Shown here one piece after another: positions 1 to 8,183 of a stretch of DNA of 41,728 nucleotides. Location of the stretch: positions 1 to 41,728 of the forward strand of contig JAUQPD010000034.1 of assembly GCA_030550555.1 (NCBI GenBank), given 5' to 3'. Position 1 is the first letter of the stretch. The number at the start of each line of letters is the position of its first letter. A model generated the notes under the pieces. It made no database searches. It saw nothing but the letters and a program-made list of their open reading frames with translations, and was not told the origin of the DNA. Source of the stretch: Thermodesulfobacteriota bacterium. GTDB taxonomy: Bacteria > Desulfobacterota > Thermodesulfobacteria > Thermodesulfobacteriales > Thermodesulfobacteriaceae. The translations under genes were made by a program, and so were the position numbers.

Positions 1-830
1 AAAAGACAAAAAGAGTTCTCCTTTATCTCAACTCCAGAGAGGAATGGCTTATTCCAAAAAGTGAGGAAGCCCTGTGGATAGACAAAGACAAAAGAAAGCA
101 CGAGTATGTTTCAGACAGAGGAGACCTCTTTGGCAGAAAATTTTAGAGCAAGGTCAGAGAATTTGCAGAGAAGATAGACAGAATTCAAAGAGATCCGCAA
201 AGGAGTAGAAAAAAGCCAACAGAGAGCAGAAGGTATTTAAGACTTCAACACAGGCTAAGTGAGTATGTGAAGAATGAGGTAAGGAGGATAATAAACAGGG
301 TTATAGAGTTATGCAGACCACAAAGGCTTGTGCTTGAGGACTTAAGAGGATTTTTGAAGAGAGGGTGATTAACAATTTTCCAAAGGCTATAAAAGAGGGT
401 GCTTATAAGGTTTGGGCTTGGGGAGATAAGGAGGAAGTTAGAGGAAGTGAGAGAGGAATATGGCATAGAGGTAGTGTATGTGAATCCTGCCTATAGTTCA
501 CAAGCGTGTAGTAATTGTTGGTATGTAGACAAAGAGAATAGGAAGACAAGGAGTGAGTTTGAGTGTAAGCTATGCAGTAGAAAACTCCATCCTGCTGTGA
601 ATGCGAGCAGGAATCTGCTTAGCGGTGGTAAGTGGAGCTTGCGTTTACGCGGTATGGAACAAGCCCTCACTAAGCAAGTGAAGGTTTTTATAAAGAACTT
701 GTTTAGTGAGCGGTTTAAGTGTCTTTGGAGTAAGGCACAGGGATTGATTGAAAGAAATCCATACTTTCAGTTAGTCCCTAAACCCGAGGTGTGGATAAAT
801 GTCCATAGAAGGGATATTTGTCCATGCTAA
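1..830 (+). pseudogene. tnpB: IS200/IS605-type TnpB (OrfB) remnant
   Basis: TnpB is the RNA-guided RuvC nuclease carried by IS200/IS605 elements. One frame (codons from base 3) reads continuously as TnpB-like protein, including a LVLEDLRGFL segment typical of the second RuvC motif, but is broken by TAG at 144-146 and TGA at 366-368. An open stretch follows from GTG 399 to 830 with a zinc ribbon (CSNC...CKLC) and an NAS motif near its C-terminus. Active TnpB has Asp two residues before that Asn; here the context is HPAVNAS, so the third catalytic Asp appears lost. The 5' end lies outside the window. The gene is dead as a nuclease. The intact C-terminal piece has no convincing start of its own, so I call it decay, not a domesticated protein. 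Confidence 0.85.
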
Positions 831-835
831 GGGAT
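795..835 (+). repeat. Imperfect tandem repeat at TnpB 3' end
   Basis: Two copies of roughly 21 bases, both carrying TGTCCAT and ending AAGGGAT (795-815 and 814-835), lie in tandem over the end of the TnpB remnant. TnpB elements carry their guide RNA scaffold and right end here, so this may be a remnant of the element terminus. I could not identify a target site or a folded scaffold. Confidence 0.4.
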
Positions 836-863
836 ACTCTAAGTAATATCAAGGAGGTTCTTG

Positions 864-1502
864 TTGATTCAGGAATATCTAAAATTATCTCTCGATTATT
901 TTCTACTTTTTTTTGAGAGAACTACCTATTTTGGAGTCTTTTTCTTGATGACAATTGAGTCTAGCTTTATTCCCTTTCCAAGTGAGATTGTCGTTCCTCC
1001 TGCAGGATATCTTGCCTCTAAAGGAAAGATGAATCTTTTAGGAGTAATTCTTGCTGGAACACTGGGTAGCCTTGCAGGAGCCCTGATAAATTACTATCTT
1101 GCTTTAAAACTTGGAAGACCAATGGTTATCAAATTTCTCAGGAGATACGGAAAATATGTACTCCTAACCGAGGCTTCTCTATATAGAGTAGAAAAATTTT
1201 GGGGGGAACATGGGCCCTTTGGAACCTTTGTAGGAAGACTTCTTCCTGGTATTCGACAAGTCATTTCCATACCTGCTGGTTTTGCCAAAATGGGCCTTAC
1301 TCTATTTTGTATCTACACAAGCCTTGGTGCAGGAATCTGGTGCACCTTTCTTGCCCTATGTGGTTATTTCTTTGGAAAAAATGAAGAACTCCTAAAAAAA
1401 AGCCTTAGTGAAGGCTCCTACATATTTATTGGCCTTGTCCTTGTTCTTACAGTTATTTACATCTTTTACAAAAGGTATAAGAGGACAAAACAAGTCCACT
1501 AA
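864..1502 (+). CDS. DedA family membrane protein
   Basis: A polytopic inner-membrane protein of about 212 residues, the usual length for the DedA/SNARE-associated (PF09335) family. Members of this superfamily are implicated in moving or flipping phospholipids and undecaprenyl phosphate and in maintaining membrane potential. The family signature is visible: an early ESSFIPFPSEIVVPPAGYLA segment, then GTLGSLAGALINYYLALKLG, then FVGRLLPGIRQVISIPAGFA with the conserved arginines, and a C-terminal hydrophobic helix followed by a basic tail. An AAGGAGG ribosome site at 851-857 is followed by two TTG codons at 861 and 864; 864 has the better spacing of six bases. The gene stands alone and converges with the AhbA-like gene, their stop codons overlapping. 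Substrate is unknown. Confidence 0.88.
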   Translation: MIQEYLKLSLDYFLLFFERTTYFGVFFLMTIESSFIPFPSEIVVPPAGYLASKGKMNLLGVILAGTLGSLAGALINYYLALKLGRPMVIKFLRRYGKYVLLTEASLYRVEKFWGEHGPFGTFVGRLLPGIRQVISIPAGFAKMGLTLFCIYTSLGAGIWCTFLALCGYFFGKNEELLKKSLSEGSYIFIGLVLVLTVIYIFYKRYKRTKQVH

Positions 1503-1960
1503 AGTTTAAATACCGCTCTTACCTTAAATTTCCTTTTGGCAGGAAAGGCATAGATCTTGACACTAAATCTTTCCTCTAAGGCTTTAATGTAGGGCTCGAG
1601 ATCCTCTTTCTTTGGAAGCACAAGGGTGAACCAAAAATTGAGTTTGTGATCTCTTAAGTAGGCATGAGTAACCTCTGGTAACTCTGCAATTTCCTCTGCT
1701 ATGTGGAGGCGACCTTCAGGAAGAGAGCAAGCAAGCAAACAAGTGAAATGCCCCAATTTGTGAGAATCTGGACTTGCTCCGAGATGTCTTAGGACTCCTC
1801 TTTCTCGTAGAATCTTTAAAAAGTTTAAAATCTCTTCCTCAGTAAGCCCAACTTTTTTACCAAGCTCCTGAAATGGTTGAGGAACAAGTGGTAATTCCTC
1901 CTGCAAGAGATTCAAAAGCTCCTGATATCTTTTGTCTTCAATAAAGTTGACCTCCTTCAT
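1499..1960 (-). CDS. Lrp-like protein, siroheme decarboxylase (AhbA/AhbB) type
   Basis: A 153-residue protein of the AsnC/Lrp fold, with a winged-helix N-terminal half (about 15-65) and an effector-like C-terminal half. It is closer to the siroheme decarboxylase subunits AhbA/AhbB (NirDLGH family) than to DNA-binding Lrp: PQPFQELGKKVGLTEEEILN, then RHLGASPDSHKLGH, then VTHAYLRDHKLNFWFTL, the signature where VTHNYxR is usual. In sulfate reducers AhbAB removes two acetate carboxyls from siroheme to make didecarboxysiroheme for haem synthesis. The enzyme normally has two paralogous subunits and only one is here; it looks more like AhbA, so the partner must be elsewhere. The start ATG follows an AAGGAGA site. 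The gene is divergent from birA. Assignment between AhbA and AhbB is uncertain. Confidence 0.72.
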   Translation of the reverse strand: MKEVNFIEDKRYQELLNLLQEELPLVPQPFQELGKKVGLTEEEILNFLKILRERGVLRHLGASPDSHKLGHFTCLLACSLPEGRLHIAEEIAELPEVTHAYLRDHKLNFWFTLVLPKKEDLEPYIKALEERFSVKIYAFPAKRKFKVRAVFKL

Positions 1961-2004
1961 AACTTATGTCTCCTTCCTCTACTTGCTTCATTTGAAAAAT
2001 GATA

Positions 2005-2033
2005 TTACACTAAAATTAGTAAGTTTCTATAGC
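2005..2033 (+). promoter_or_regulatory. Possible birA promoter
   Basis: TTACAC (2005-2010), a 17-base spacer and TATAGC (2028-2033) resemble a weak sigma-70 promoter. The predicted start lies only about 10 bases before the birA ATG, which also lacks a visible ribosome site, so the transcript would be nearly leaderless. No BirA-type operator was recognised. Confidence 0.3.
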
Positions 2034-2047
2034 ACATTTGATCTTTC

Positions 2048-2986
2048 ATGTCTTTGGAGTTTAGGATCCTTGAGATATTAAGGGAAAAGGATGAAATACT
2101 CTCTGGAGAAAAACTTGCAAGAGAGCTTGATGTCAGTAGAGTCGCTATTTGGAAGGCTATAAAGAGATTGCAGGAAAAAGGTTACTCTATAAGGGTCAGC
2201 AGAAAAGGGTATACCCTTGAGAATAAGGACATAATTTTGCCTGAAGATTTAGAGAAAATTATCAGTAGAAGCTCTCTCTTCAGGACTGCCCATTACTACT
2301 ATGAAATTCCCTCTACGATGGACTTGGCAAAGGAGATTGCTGAGTCTGGGATAAGTGGATTGATTCTTGCAGAAAAACAAAAATCAGGGCGAGGAAGATT
2401 GGGAAGATACTGGGACTCCCAACAAGGTGGTCTATGGCTTACCTTAGCTCTAATCATTCCTCTACCTTTAAAAGAAACCTTTATACTTTCCTATCTTTCA
2501 AGCCTTGCAGTCGTAAGGGCATTAAATAAAAGTTATAACATCCATGCAACTCTTAAATGGCCCAATGATATCCTACTTTCTGGAAAAAAATTAGGAGGAA
2601 TCCTCTTAGAGCTAAAAGCAGAAGTTGATCTCCTCTCCTATGCCTTGATTGGCATTGGTATTAATGTAAACAACAAAGTATCGGAGAAAAACTTTGAAAT
2701 ACCTGCAATTTCTATCTCTGAATTCCTCGGAACAAATGTAAAAAGACTACCCCTATTGGCAAATTTAATCGAACAATTTGAAAACCTTTTCCGTAGTAGA
2801 AATACTATAATTGAAGAATGGAAAAAACATAGCGATACCTTAGGAAAGATGGTTAGAATCAATACTTTAGAAGAAACAATTGAAGGAATAGCCTATGACA
2901 TCGACAGAGATGGAGCTCTCCTTGTGCGCACAAAAAATAACGTTATAAAAAGAATATTTTCTGGAGACTGTTTCCATCTCCGTTAG
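2048..2986 (+). CDS. birA: Biotin protein ligase, bifunctional BirA type
   Basis: BirA attaches biotin to acyl carrier subunits such as BCCP via biotinyl-AMP. The 312-residue protein has an N-terminal winged helix (about 1-60, with the recognition stretch LDVSRVAIWKAIKRLQ), the catalytic lipoate/biotin ligase domain with the biotinyl-AMP loop GRGRLGR at 114-120, KWPNDIL at 170-176, and KKLGGILLEL with the catalytic Lys, and a small C-terminal SH3-like domain. The HTH suggests it could also repress biotin genes as in E. coli, but no biotin gene is nearby. It starts at ATG 2048 without a clear ribosome site. The next gene begins 12 bases after its stop, so the two are probably co-transcribed. 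Confidence 0.93.
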   Translation: MSLEFRILEILREKDEILSGEKLARELDVSRVAIWKAIKRLQEKGYSIRVSRKGYTLENKDIILPEDLEKIISRSSLFRTAHYYYEIPSTMDLAKEIAESGISGLILAEKQKSGRGRLGRYWDSQQGGLWLTLALIIPLPLKETFILSYLSSLAVVRALNKSYNIHATLKWPNDILLSGKKLGGILLELKAEVDLLSYALIGIGINVNNKVSEKNFEIPAISISEFLGTNVKRLPLLANLIEQFENLFRSRNTIIEEWKKHSDTLGKMVRINTLEETIEGIAYDIDRDGALLVRTKNNVIKRIFSGDCFHLR

Positions 2987-2998
2987 TCCAATTTCCCT

Positions 2999-3913
2999 AT
3001 GTTAACCGTAAGCTCTTCTCTTCTACTATTCACAGCCCTTGTATTTATTTTAGTCCTGATAGGAATAGTATTATTGTATACTCTCCTTAAAAACCATATA
3101 GAAAAAAAACTAATAGAGTACTTCTCAGGTATTAAGGAAAAACTTGAAGATATTGCAGAGATTAGAAGAGATCTACAAAAAGATCTACAAAAACTACATC
3201 TAACTGAGCATCTACTGAAGGAGCTTGGAGAAGATCTTCGGCGTTTGAGTCAGATTTTCATAAGTAGAAAGTCTGGAAAGGCTGGAGAAAGGGGACTTGA
3301 AGAACTACTCTCTCTTCTTCCATCTCATCTTTTACGGAGAGATCTTCCACTTGGAGACGGAATCATTGAGTTTGCCCTTGTTATTGATGAGGACAAATAC
3401 CTTCCGATAGATTCCAAGTTTGTAGGTTCTGACCTTCTTATGAAGGAAGAACTTAGTTCCAACGAGGAGCGAGAGCTCCTAAGGAGGGTTAGGGAACGGG
3501 CAAAGGAACTTGTGAGCTATTTAAGGGATGAAAGGTCAATAGGTTTTGGAATAATGGCCTGTCCCGATGGGCTTTTTCCATATTTGCAAAGAAGAATTTT
3601 TGAAGACCTTGAAAGAGAAAAGCTACTACTTGTGCCTTACTCTTTTCTCCTACCAATATTACTTTTTATCCACTATTTTTGGAAAAGATATGCTAAATCC
3701 TATAATTTTGAAGAATTCTCCCAGAGTATTGATGAATTTGAACGAAGCCTATCACTTCTTGAAAAAGACATAGAGAAACTCGGAAAAGAATTAAGAAGTA
3801 TAGAAACTATCTATCAAAGATTAAAAGAACATCACCGAAAACTTAGCAAAGAATTAAATAGACTTACAAATAGATCTCAAAGTTCAATAAGATCTAATGA
3901 AATTTCTGAATAA
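2999..3913 (+). CDS. rmuC: RmuC family protein
   Basis: A 304-residue protein with one N-terminal transmembrane helix (about 5-30), a coiled-coil stretch (about 31-95), the RmuC core, and a C-terminal coiled coil rich in Glu/Lys. The core shows KAGERGLEELLSLLPSHLL, then a LPLGDGIIEFALVI segment and DKYLPIDSKF, matching the RmuC pattern in which a PD-(D/E)XK-like fold carries D-x(n)-DxK residues. RmuC limits recombination between inverted repeats in E. coli, but its biochemistry is unsettled. It is shorter than E. coli RmuC (475 aa) because the coiled-coil arms are reduced. The gene follows birA closely and its 3' end overlaps the convergent peptidase gene by 37 bases. Confidence 0.82.
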   Translation: MLTVSSSLLLFTALVFILVLIGIVLLYTLLKNHIEKKLIEYFSGIKEKLEDIAEIRRDLQKDLQKLHLTEHLLKELGEDLRRLSQIFISRKSGKAGERGLEELLSLLPSHLLRRDLPLGDGIIEFALVIDEDKYLPIDSKFVGSDLLMKEELSSNEERELLRRVRERAKELVSYLRDERSIGFGIMACPDGLFPYLQRRIFEDLEREKLLLVPYSFLLPILLFIHYFWKRYAKSYNFEEFSQSIDEFERSLSLLEKDIEKLGKELRSIETIYQRLKEHHRKLSKELNRLTNRSQSSIRSNEISE

Positions 3914-4974
3914 ACTTCAGGTCCATCTTTTCTCATAAAGACTACATTTTCAAGTCTAACTCCAAACTTTTCAGAAAAATATAATCCTGGCTCAATTGTG
4001 AAAACCATACCTTCTTCAAGTATAGGTTGTTCCTTGAGATATTTTTTATTTTTATGATAATAAATCCGAGGATATTCATGTATCTCAAGACCAATTCCAT
4101 GACCCGTTGCATGAGTGAAATATTGAAGTACTCCTTTTTTGTCAAAAAATTCTCTTATAACTCTATCAATTTCGTAGACCGGTTTCCCAGGTTTTGCGGA
4201 CTCAAAGCCACGGTACCAGGCCTCTTTTACTAGTTCGTAGATCTGTCTAAACTCTTTATCAGCTTTACCGAAATAAAGTGTTCTTGTAAAATCACTGCAA
4301 TATCCTTCATATAACACTCCCATATCAATTAAGAGGGGACCTTTACTCAATTTTGCTAAAGATGTTTCCCAATGGGGAATGGCAGTATGGGACCCAGAGG
4401 CAACTATTGTAGGAAAAGCCTCTCCCTCAGCTCCATACTTAAAAGCAAGCTCCACTACCTTTCCCCTAATCTCAAGTTCACTCTTACTCTCATCAATATG
4501 ATTTAGAATCTCTCTATAGATTTGATCAACTATAGCTACTGCCCTTTTGATTTTCTCTATCTCTGATTCATCCTTCTTTTTTCTCAGTGTCCTTAATGGA
4601 TAAGTAAAGGGAACTAAACGATAAGTCTTCCCTCTAAGTAATCTTAAAAATTCATAGCTTAAGCGTTCACTTTCAAAGCCAATTTGCTTCAATCCTAAGG
4701 TCTTAAAAAACTTCTTCAAATAGGAAATAGTATCTCCACCTGTTATTAAGTTCAACTTTATATTTTCTGGCAAAATTCTTTTAGCTTTATCATAATACCT
4801 TGCATCCGTAATTAGATAATTTTCTGTAGGAGTAACTAAAAGATAAGCATGAGTCGACCTAAAGCCAGTTAGATAAAAAACACTAACTGCTGATGCGAAT
4901 AAAAATCCAGAAAGTCCCCTTTCTTCAAGTAATTTCTTTATTTTTTCAATTCTTTCATTATATATGCTTAGCAT
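3877..4974 (-). CDS. pepQ: M24 family Xaa-Pro peptidase
   Basis: A cytoplasmic aminopeptidase or dipeptidase that cleaves X-Pro bonds with two metal ions. The 365 residues form a creatinase-like N-terminal domain (about 1-130) and a pita-bread catalytic domain. All metal ligands are present in order: two Asp in LLIDMGVLYEGYCSDFTRT, His in HATGHGIGLEIHEYP, Glu in FTIEPGLYF and Glu in VRLENVV. Size and layout fit the short bacterial PepP/PepQ-like proteins; substrate range cannot be decided from sequence. The ATG at 4974 is preceded by a GAGGTGAG site that overlaps the stop of the broken glycosyltransferase gene upstream, suggesting the two once formed an operon. Confidence 0.9.
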   Translation of the reverse strand: MLSIYNERIEKIKKLLEERGLSGFLFASAVSVFYLTGFRSTHAYLLVTPTENYLITDARYYDKAKRILPENIKLNLITGGDTISYLKKFFKTLGLKQIGFESERLSYEFLRLLRGKTYRLVPFTYPLRTLRKKKDESEIEKIKRAVAIVDQIYREILNHIDESKSELEIRGKVVELAFKYGAEGEAFPTIVASGSHTAIPHWETSLAKLSKGPLLIDMGVLYEGYCSDFTRTLYFGKADKEFRQIYELVKEAWYRGFESAKPGKPVYEIDRVIREFFDKKGVLQYFTHATGHGIGLEIHEYPRIYYHKNKKYLKEQPILEEGMVFTIEPGLYFSEKFGVRLENVVFMRKDGPEVYSEISLDLIEL

Positions 4975-4978
4975 TTTC

Positions 4979-5785
4979 TCACCTCAGATACTCTCTGATA
5001 ATTTTTCCAACCTCAAAACCCGCCTGTGGTTTCTTAATTCTCTGTATATTTTCGAGAAGTCTTTTTTCTTACACTTTTCTCTGTAAGTATCAGTTCAAGT
5101 AAGTTCTTTGGAGATGAATATTTATACCTCTTCCTTCAAAACTCTTCAATACTTCACAAATTTCCATTGTAGATGGAGTCATGCCGAATACCCCAGCACT
5201 TACCACTATTTCTGAGCGATCCTCTGCTCTAAAGAGATCAAATTCAGGCTGAATAGGTATTCCTGTCACCTTGATCCTTGTCCTCGTTAATCCCCTTCTG
5301 TAAAGATACCATCTCATTTCTTCAGAGGGAACAAAGTAACAAGCTACATCCCGATGAAACCATTGACTATGTGCCATAAAATCCGTAATAACCACAAAGG
5401 TCGGTGGAACAGGAAAACCTTCATCTCTTAACCTGCTGATCACATTGCCATAGGTAGGATAGGTTACAACGATACAGGAATAAGAATCCTTCTCAAGAAG
5501 TCTCATTAAGTCTCTCTTGCCTGGGAGATTTAAAAGATAATTAAAAATATTGTAGCCATTTCCACGGGCAGTAACCTCGTAGAAAAGCCCATATAAACGA
5601 GGACAATGTCTCATCATCCACACATAGGCAGATGTAAAAAACTCTTTGATTTTCCTGTTGAAGAGTTCATATAGATCTACAATTTCTGCTTCCATGAAAT
5701 AGTGAAATTCAAAAATCCTCTTGAGAGTTGAGGCAACACTCTTATGGCCACCACCAAAGGAAGCAGAGAGTATAAGGGCCTTCAT
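4979..5785 (-). pseudogene. MGDG-synthase/UgtP-like glycosyltransferase, internally deleted
   Basis: The first 231 codons encode the N-terminal half of an MGDG-synthase-type glycosyltransferase: LILSASFGGGHKSVASTLKR (the acceptor-side GGGH motif), the YP(T)YG segment, FVVITDFMAHSQWF and VTGIPIQPEF, leading into VVSAGVFGM, where the sugar-nucleotide domain should begin. TGA at 5090-5092 ends the frame soon after. In the same frame downstream, 4979-5060 reads as a plausible family C-terminus (ENIQRIKKPQAGFEVGKIIR) ending in TGA just before pepQ. Roughly 100-130 residues of the donor-binding domain are missing between, so an internal deletion is the simplest reading, with another one-base shift possible in the six-base T run (5062-5067). 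A promoter-like TTGACC-17-TAAAAA lies at 5795-5823. A functional N-domain-only product is possible but unlikely. Confidence 0.72.
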
Positions 5786-5930
5786 TAAATGTTTTTTTTA
5801 ACCCAAAAAACTCAAAAGGTCAATAAGAACCCAAAATCTGTAATTAATCTAACTTGAATTTATAAGAGCCTGAAGTAACTTTAGATCTATAAGGAGGTGA
5901 TTTCTAAAATTTACAAAGGAGGTGTTCAGA

Positions 5931-6380
5931 ATGGAACAGATAGATGACCTCTTTGCGGAAGGAGCTCTCAAGCTTGCCAAAAAAGAGTTAGATGAGGCCT
6001 TAAGGATCTTTACCAAAATATTGGAACTTGATCCAAATCACATAAATGCCCTTGAAGGAAGAGCAGCAGTATATCTTTACAAAGGTGAGTTAGATCTTGC
6101 AGAGGAGGATTTAAATAGAGCCATTGCTCTTCAGCCAGACAAGTATAGGCTATATTATAGACTGGGGCAGGTGTATTATCGGAGAAAAGACCTTGACAAA
6201 GCCCTAGAGCTCTTTACCAAAGCAATTGATCTCAATCCTATGTATGCAGCTGGCTACATGGCAAGAAGTCAAGTTTTGAGAGACAAGGGATTAGAAGAAG
6301 CTGCTGATCTTGAGCTTGACAAGGCAGTTGCTGTTCAAAGGGAGCTTGCCAAGGCAAATAAAATTATTGACTTTTGCTAA
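5931..6380 (+). CDS. Tetratricopeptide repeat protein
   Basis: A soluble 149-residue protein made almost wholly of TPR helices, with about four repeat units: residues 1-32, ending ILELDPNHINALEG; 36-67, with IALQPDKYRLYYRLGQ; 70-100, with AIDLNPMYAAGYMA; and a partial C-terminal unit. TPR proteins serve as protein-binding scaffolds; no signal peptide or enzymatic domain is visible, so partner and role are unknown. I place the start at ATG 5931, seven bases after a strong AAAGGAGGTG, rather than GTG 5922, which lies inside that site. A second, perfect AAGGAGGTGA occurs 25 bases upstream (5891-5900) with no ATG behind it. The gene is divergent from the broken glycosyltransferase gene. Confidence 0.85.
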   Translation: MEQIDDLFAEGALKLAKKELDEALRIFTKILELDPNHINALEGRAAVYLYKGELDLAEEDLNRAIALQPDKYRLYYRLGQVYYRRKDLDKALELFTKAIDLNPMYAAGYMARSQVLRDKGLEEAADLELDKAVAVQRELAKANKIIDFC

Positions 6381-6400
6381 CTCTTCCAAAGTTTAATATC

Positions 6401-7474
6401 TTAAAAAGGGGCTTCAAGTGTGATTGTCCAACCGAATGGGTCCTCTATTTCTCCATATTGTAGTCCCGTCAGGTAGTCAAAAAGTCTCCTGGCAAGTGGC
6501 CCTGTTTTTTCTTCGTTTATAATATACTCAACTCCTTTGTAGTAAATTCTTCCGACAGGTGAGATAACTGCTGCGGTACCAGTCCCAAAACATTCTTTGA
6601 GACGTCCTGTTCTTGCTCCCTCAAGAACCTCTTCTATTGAGATTCGACGCTCCACAGTTGGAATACCAAGATGTCTGGCAAGTTTAATAACACTGTCACG
6701 TGTTATTCCTGGGAGTATGGTTCCAGTTAACTCAGGGGTTGCAAGTTCTCCTTCAAAATAGAAAAAAATGTTCATTGTCCCAACTTCTTCCACATATTTT
6801 CTCTCAATTCCATCTAACCAAAGAATCTGAGTATATCCTAATTTTTTTGCTTCCTCCTGAGCCTTTAGACTTGCTGCGTAGTTTCCACCTGCCTTTACAT
6901 CACCAGTACCACCTGGAAAAGCTCTAACATAGGTATCGGTCACATATATACGAATAGGATCAAAGCCCTCATCATAATAGGCAGAAACTGGACAGAGAAT
7001 TATCACAAATAGATACTCACTACTTGGTTTAACTCCAAGAGCACCCTCAGTTCCAAAAATAAAGGGTCGAATATATAGTGAAGACCCTCTCTTTCTCGGT
7101 ATCCACTCTCTATCAACCCAAACGAGGGTTTTGATCGCCTTTAGAGCAAGATCAGGATCTACAGGAGGAATACAAAGCCTCTCAGCAGATGTATTTAATC
7201 TTGCCACATTATCCCAAGGCCTAAAAAGACGAATCTTTCCATCTGTTCCATAGTAGGCTTTGAGTCCTTCAAATATTGTCTGCGAATAGTGAAGTACAAT
7301 AGCTGCAGGATGAAGCTCAATTTTGGAAAAAGGAACAATCCGAGGTGAATGCCAACCCTTATCTTCACTATAATTCATCAAAAACATGTGGGAGGTAAAA
7401 ACTCTACCAAAAGGAAGTTTGTCTAGATTTGGAATCGTTTCTCTCTCCTCCTTCAAGTTGAGCTCAATGTCCAT
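6401..7474 (-). CDS. ilvE: Branched-chain amino acid aminotransferase
   Basis: IlvE catalyses the last step of valine, leucine and isoleucine synthesis, moving an amino group from glutamate with PLP. The 357-residue length and the segments LHYSQTIFEGLKAY, ARLNTSAERLCIPP and GGTGDVKAGGNYAASLKAQ (PLP lysine about K194), then LWLDGIERKYVEEVGTMNIFF and a final GTGTAAVISPVG, match the longer, eukaryote-like class of fold-type IV BCAT. All active-site blocks are intact. The ATG has a GAGGGGAT site upstream and a candidate promoter at 7522-7549. It lies alone, end to end with the TPR gene (20 bases apart) and divergent from the nuclease gene. Confidence 0.93.
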   Translation of the reverse strand: MDIELNLKEERETIPNLDKLPFGRVFTSHMFLMNYSEDKGWHSPRIVPFSKIELHPAAIVLHYSQTIFEGLKAYYGTDGKIRLFRPWDNVARLNTSAERLCIPPVDPDLALKAIKTLVWVDREWIPRKRGSSLYIRPFIFGTEGALGVKPSSEYLFVIILCPVSAYYDEGFDPIRIYVTDTYVRAFPGGTGDVKAGGNYAASLKAQEEAKKLGYTQILWLDGIERKYVEEVGTMNIFFYFEGELATPELTGTILPGITRDSVIKLARHLGIPTVERRISIEEVLEGARTGRLKECFGTGTAAVISPVGRIYYKGVEYIINEEKTGPLARRLFDYLTGLQYGEIEDPFGWTITLEAPF

Positions 7475-7521
7475 AGATCCTATCCCCTCATTAATATATA
7501 TAGTCTTTAAAGTTTAGACAT

Positions 7522-7571
7522 ATAATATAGCCATTTGATCCTTTGACAAGTTCTTTTTGTCATGATATTTT
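7522..7571. promoter_or_regulatory. Divergent promoters with overlapping -35 boxes
   Basis: Plus strand: TTGACA (7543-7548), 17-base spacer, TATTTT (7566-7571), pointing at the nuclease gene; its start would fall at or next to the GTG at 7578, so that transcript may be leaderless. Minus strand: TTGTCA (complement of 7544-7549), 16-base spacer, TATTAT (complement of 7522-7527), giving ilvE a leader of about 40 bases with a ribosome site. The two -35 boxes share five bases, so the promoters probably compete. Confidence 0.5.
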
Positions 7572-7577
7572 ATATAG

Positions 7578-8183
7578 GTGGCTCTTAAACCCAACCTTAT
7601 CAGGCCTAAATATACAATCTCTTCTGAAAAAGAGAATCACCAAAGACTTGGTGAAATTTTACACTTTTCCCTCAGCTATATCTTATTCAATCACCAACTT
7701 CTCAATGAGCTCAATCCAGATAACATAGTTACTCGAGCCCTCTTATATTCGCGTTCAAGTCCCGATAATTTAACCACCATTGCCTACTCAGCAGAAACTA
7801 TCATTGAAAATATTCTAAATGATCCTCACTTGAAAGAGCTTCTCGACCTTGTCAGAGATGCTAAACAAATTTATAGTGAAATAGAAATCTTCGCTGGTGA
7901 CGACAATAGATCTTACCGACCAGACTTTATAATAGTAAAAGATAATCTCCTTATCTTACTGGAATTTAAGCTAAGAGAAGAAGATTTTTCCGAAGATCAG
8001 CTAAAAAGATATATCGAACTTCTAAGAAACCTTTTTCCCCAACATGGACTCTTAGCCTATCTCGTTACCTTCACACCTTTTACCTTAAAACTCCTCAAAA
8101 AATTGGAACCAGCCATAGGGAACCATGGAACTCAAAGGATATCTCATATCTCCCAGCTCACACTTTTTAAAAACCTTAGTTAA
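7578..8183 (+). CDS. RecB-type nuclease, resembling the C-terminal domain of AddA
   Basis: A 201-residue PD-(D/E)XK nuclease. Motifs of the RecB/AddA nuclease domain appear in order: His in GEILHFSL (H29), Glu (E101/E103), RPDFIIV (D116), LEFK (E129, K131) and QLKRY (Q141, Y145, the QxxxY motif). In AddA this domain is the extreme C-terminus of a protein above 1000 residues; here nothing of the helicase precedes it, since a promoter and the divergent ilvE gene come directly upstream. The catalytic residues are conserved, which argues against simple decay. The next gene, an AddB-like protein, overlaps it by 59 bases, the place where addA would sit. The start is GTG 7578 with no ribosome site. 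Either a truncated addA or a stand-alone nuclease subunit. Confidence 0.72.
   Translation: MALKPNLIRPKYTISSEKENHQRLGEILHFSLSYILFNHQLLNELNPDNIVTRALLYSRSSPDNLTTIAYSAETIIENILNDPHLKELLDLVRDAKQIYSEIEIFAGDDNRSYRPDFIIVKDNLLILLEFKLREEDFSEDQLKRYIELLRNLFPQHGLLAYLVTFTPFTLKLLKKLEPAIGNHGTQRISHISQLTLFKNLS

Noticed and set aside
399-830. TnpB fragment as a domesticated nuclease-dead repressor (TldR-like)
   Set aside because: The upstream frame has two stops, the GTG start has no ribosome site, and the N-terminal DNA/RNA-binding part is not joined to it.
2008-2021. ACTAA-AA-TTAGT inverted repeat between the AhbA-like gene and birA as a BirA operator
   Set aside because: Arms are only 5 bp and do not match known BirA operator patterns.
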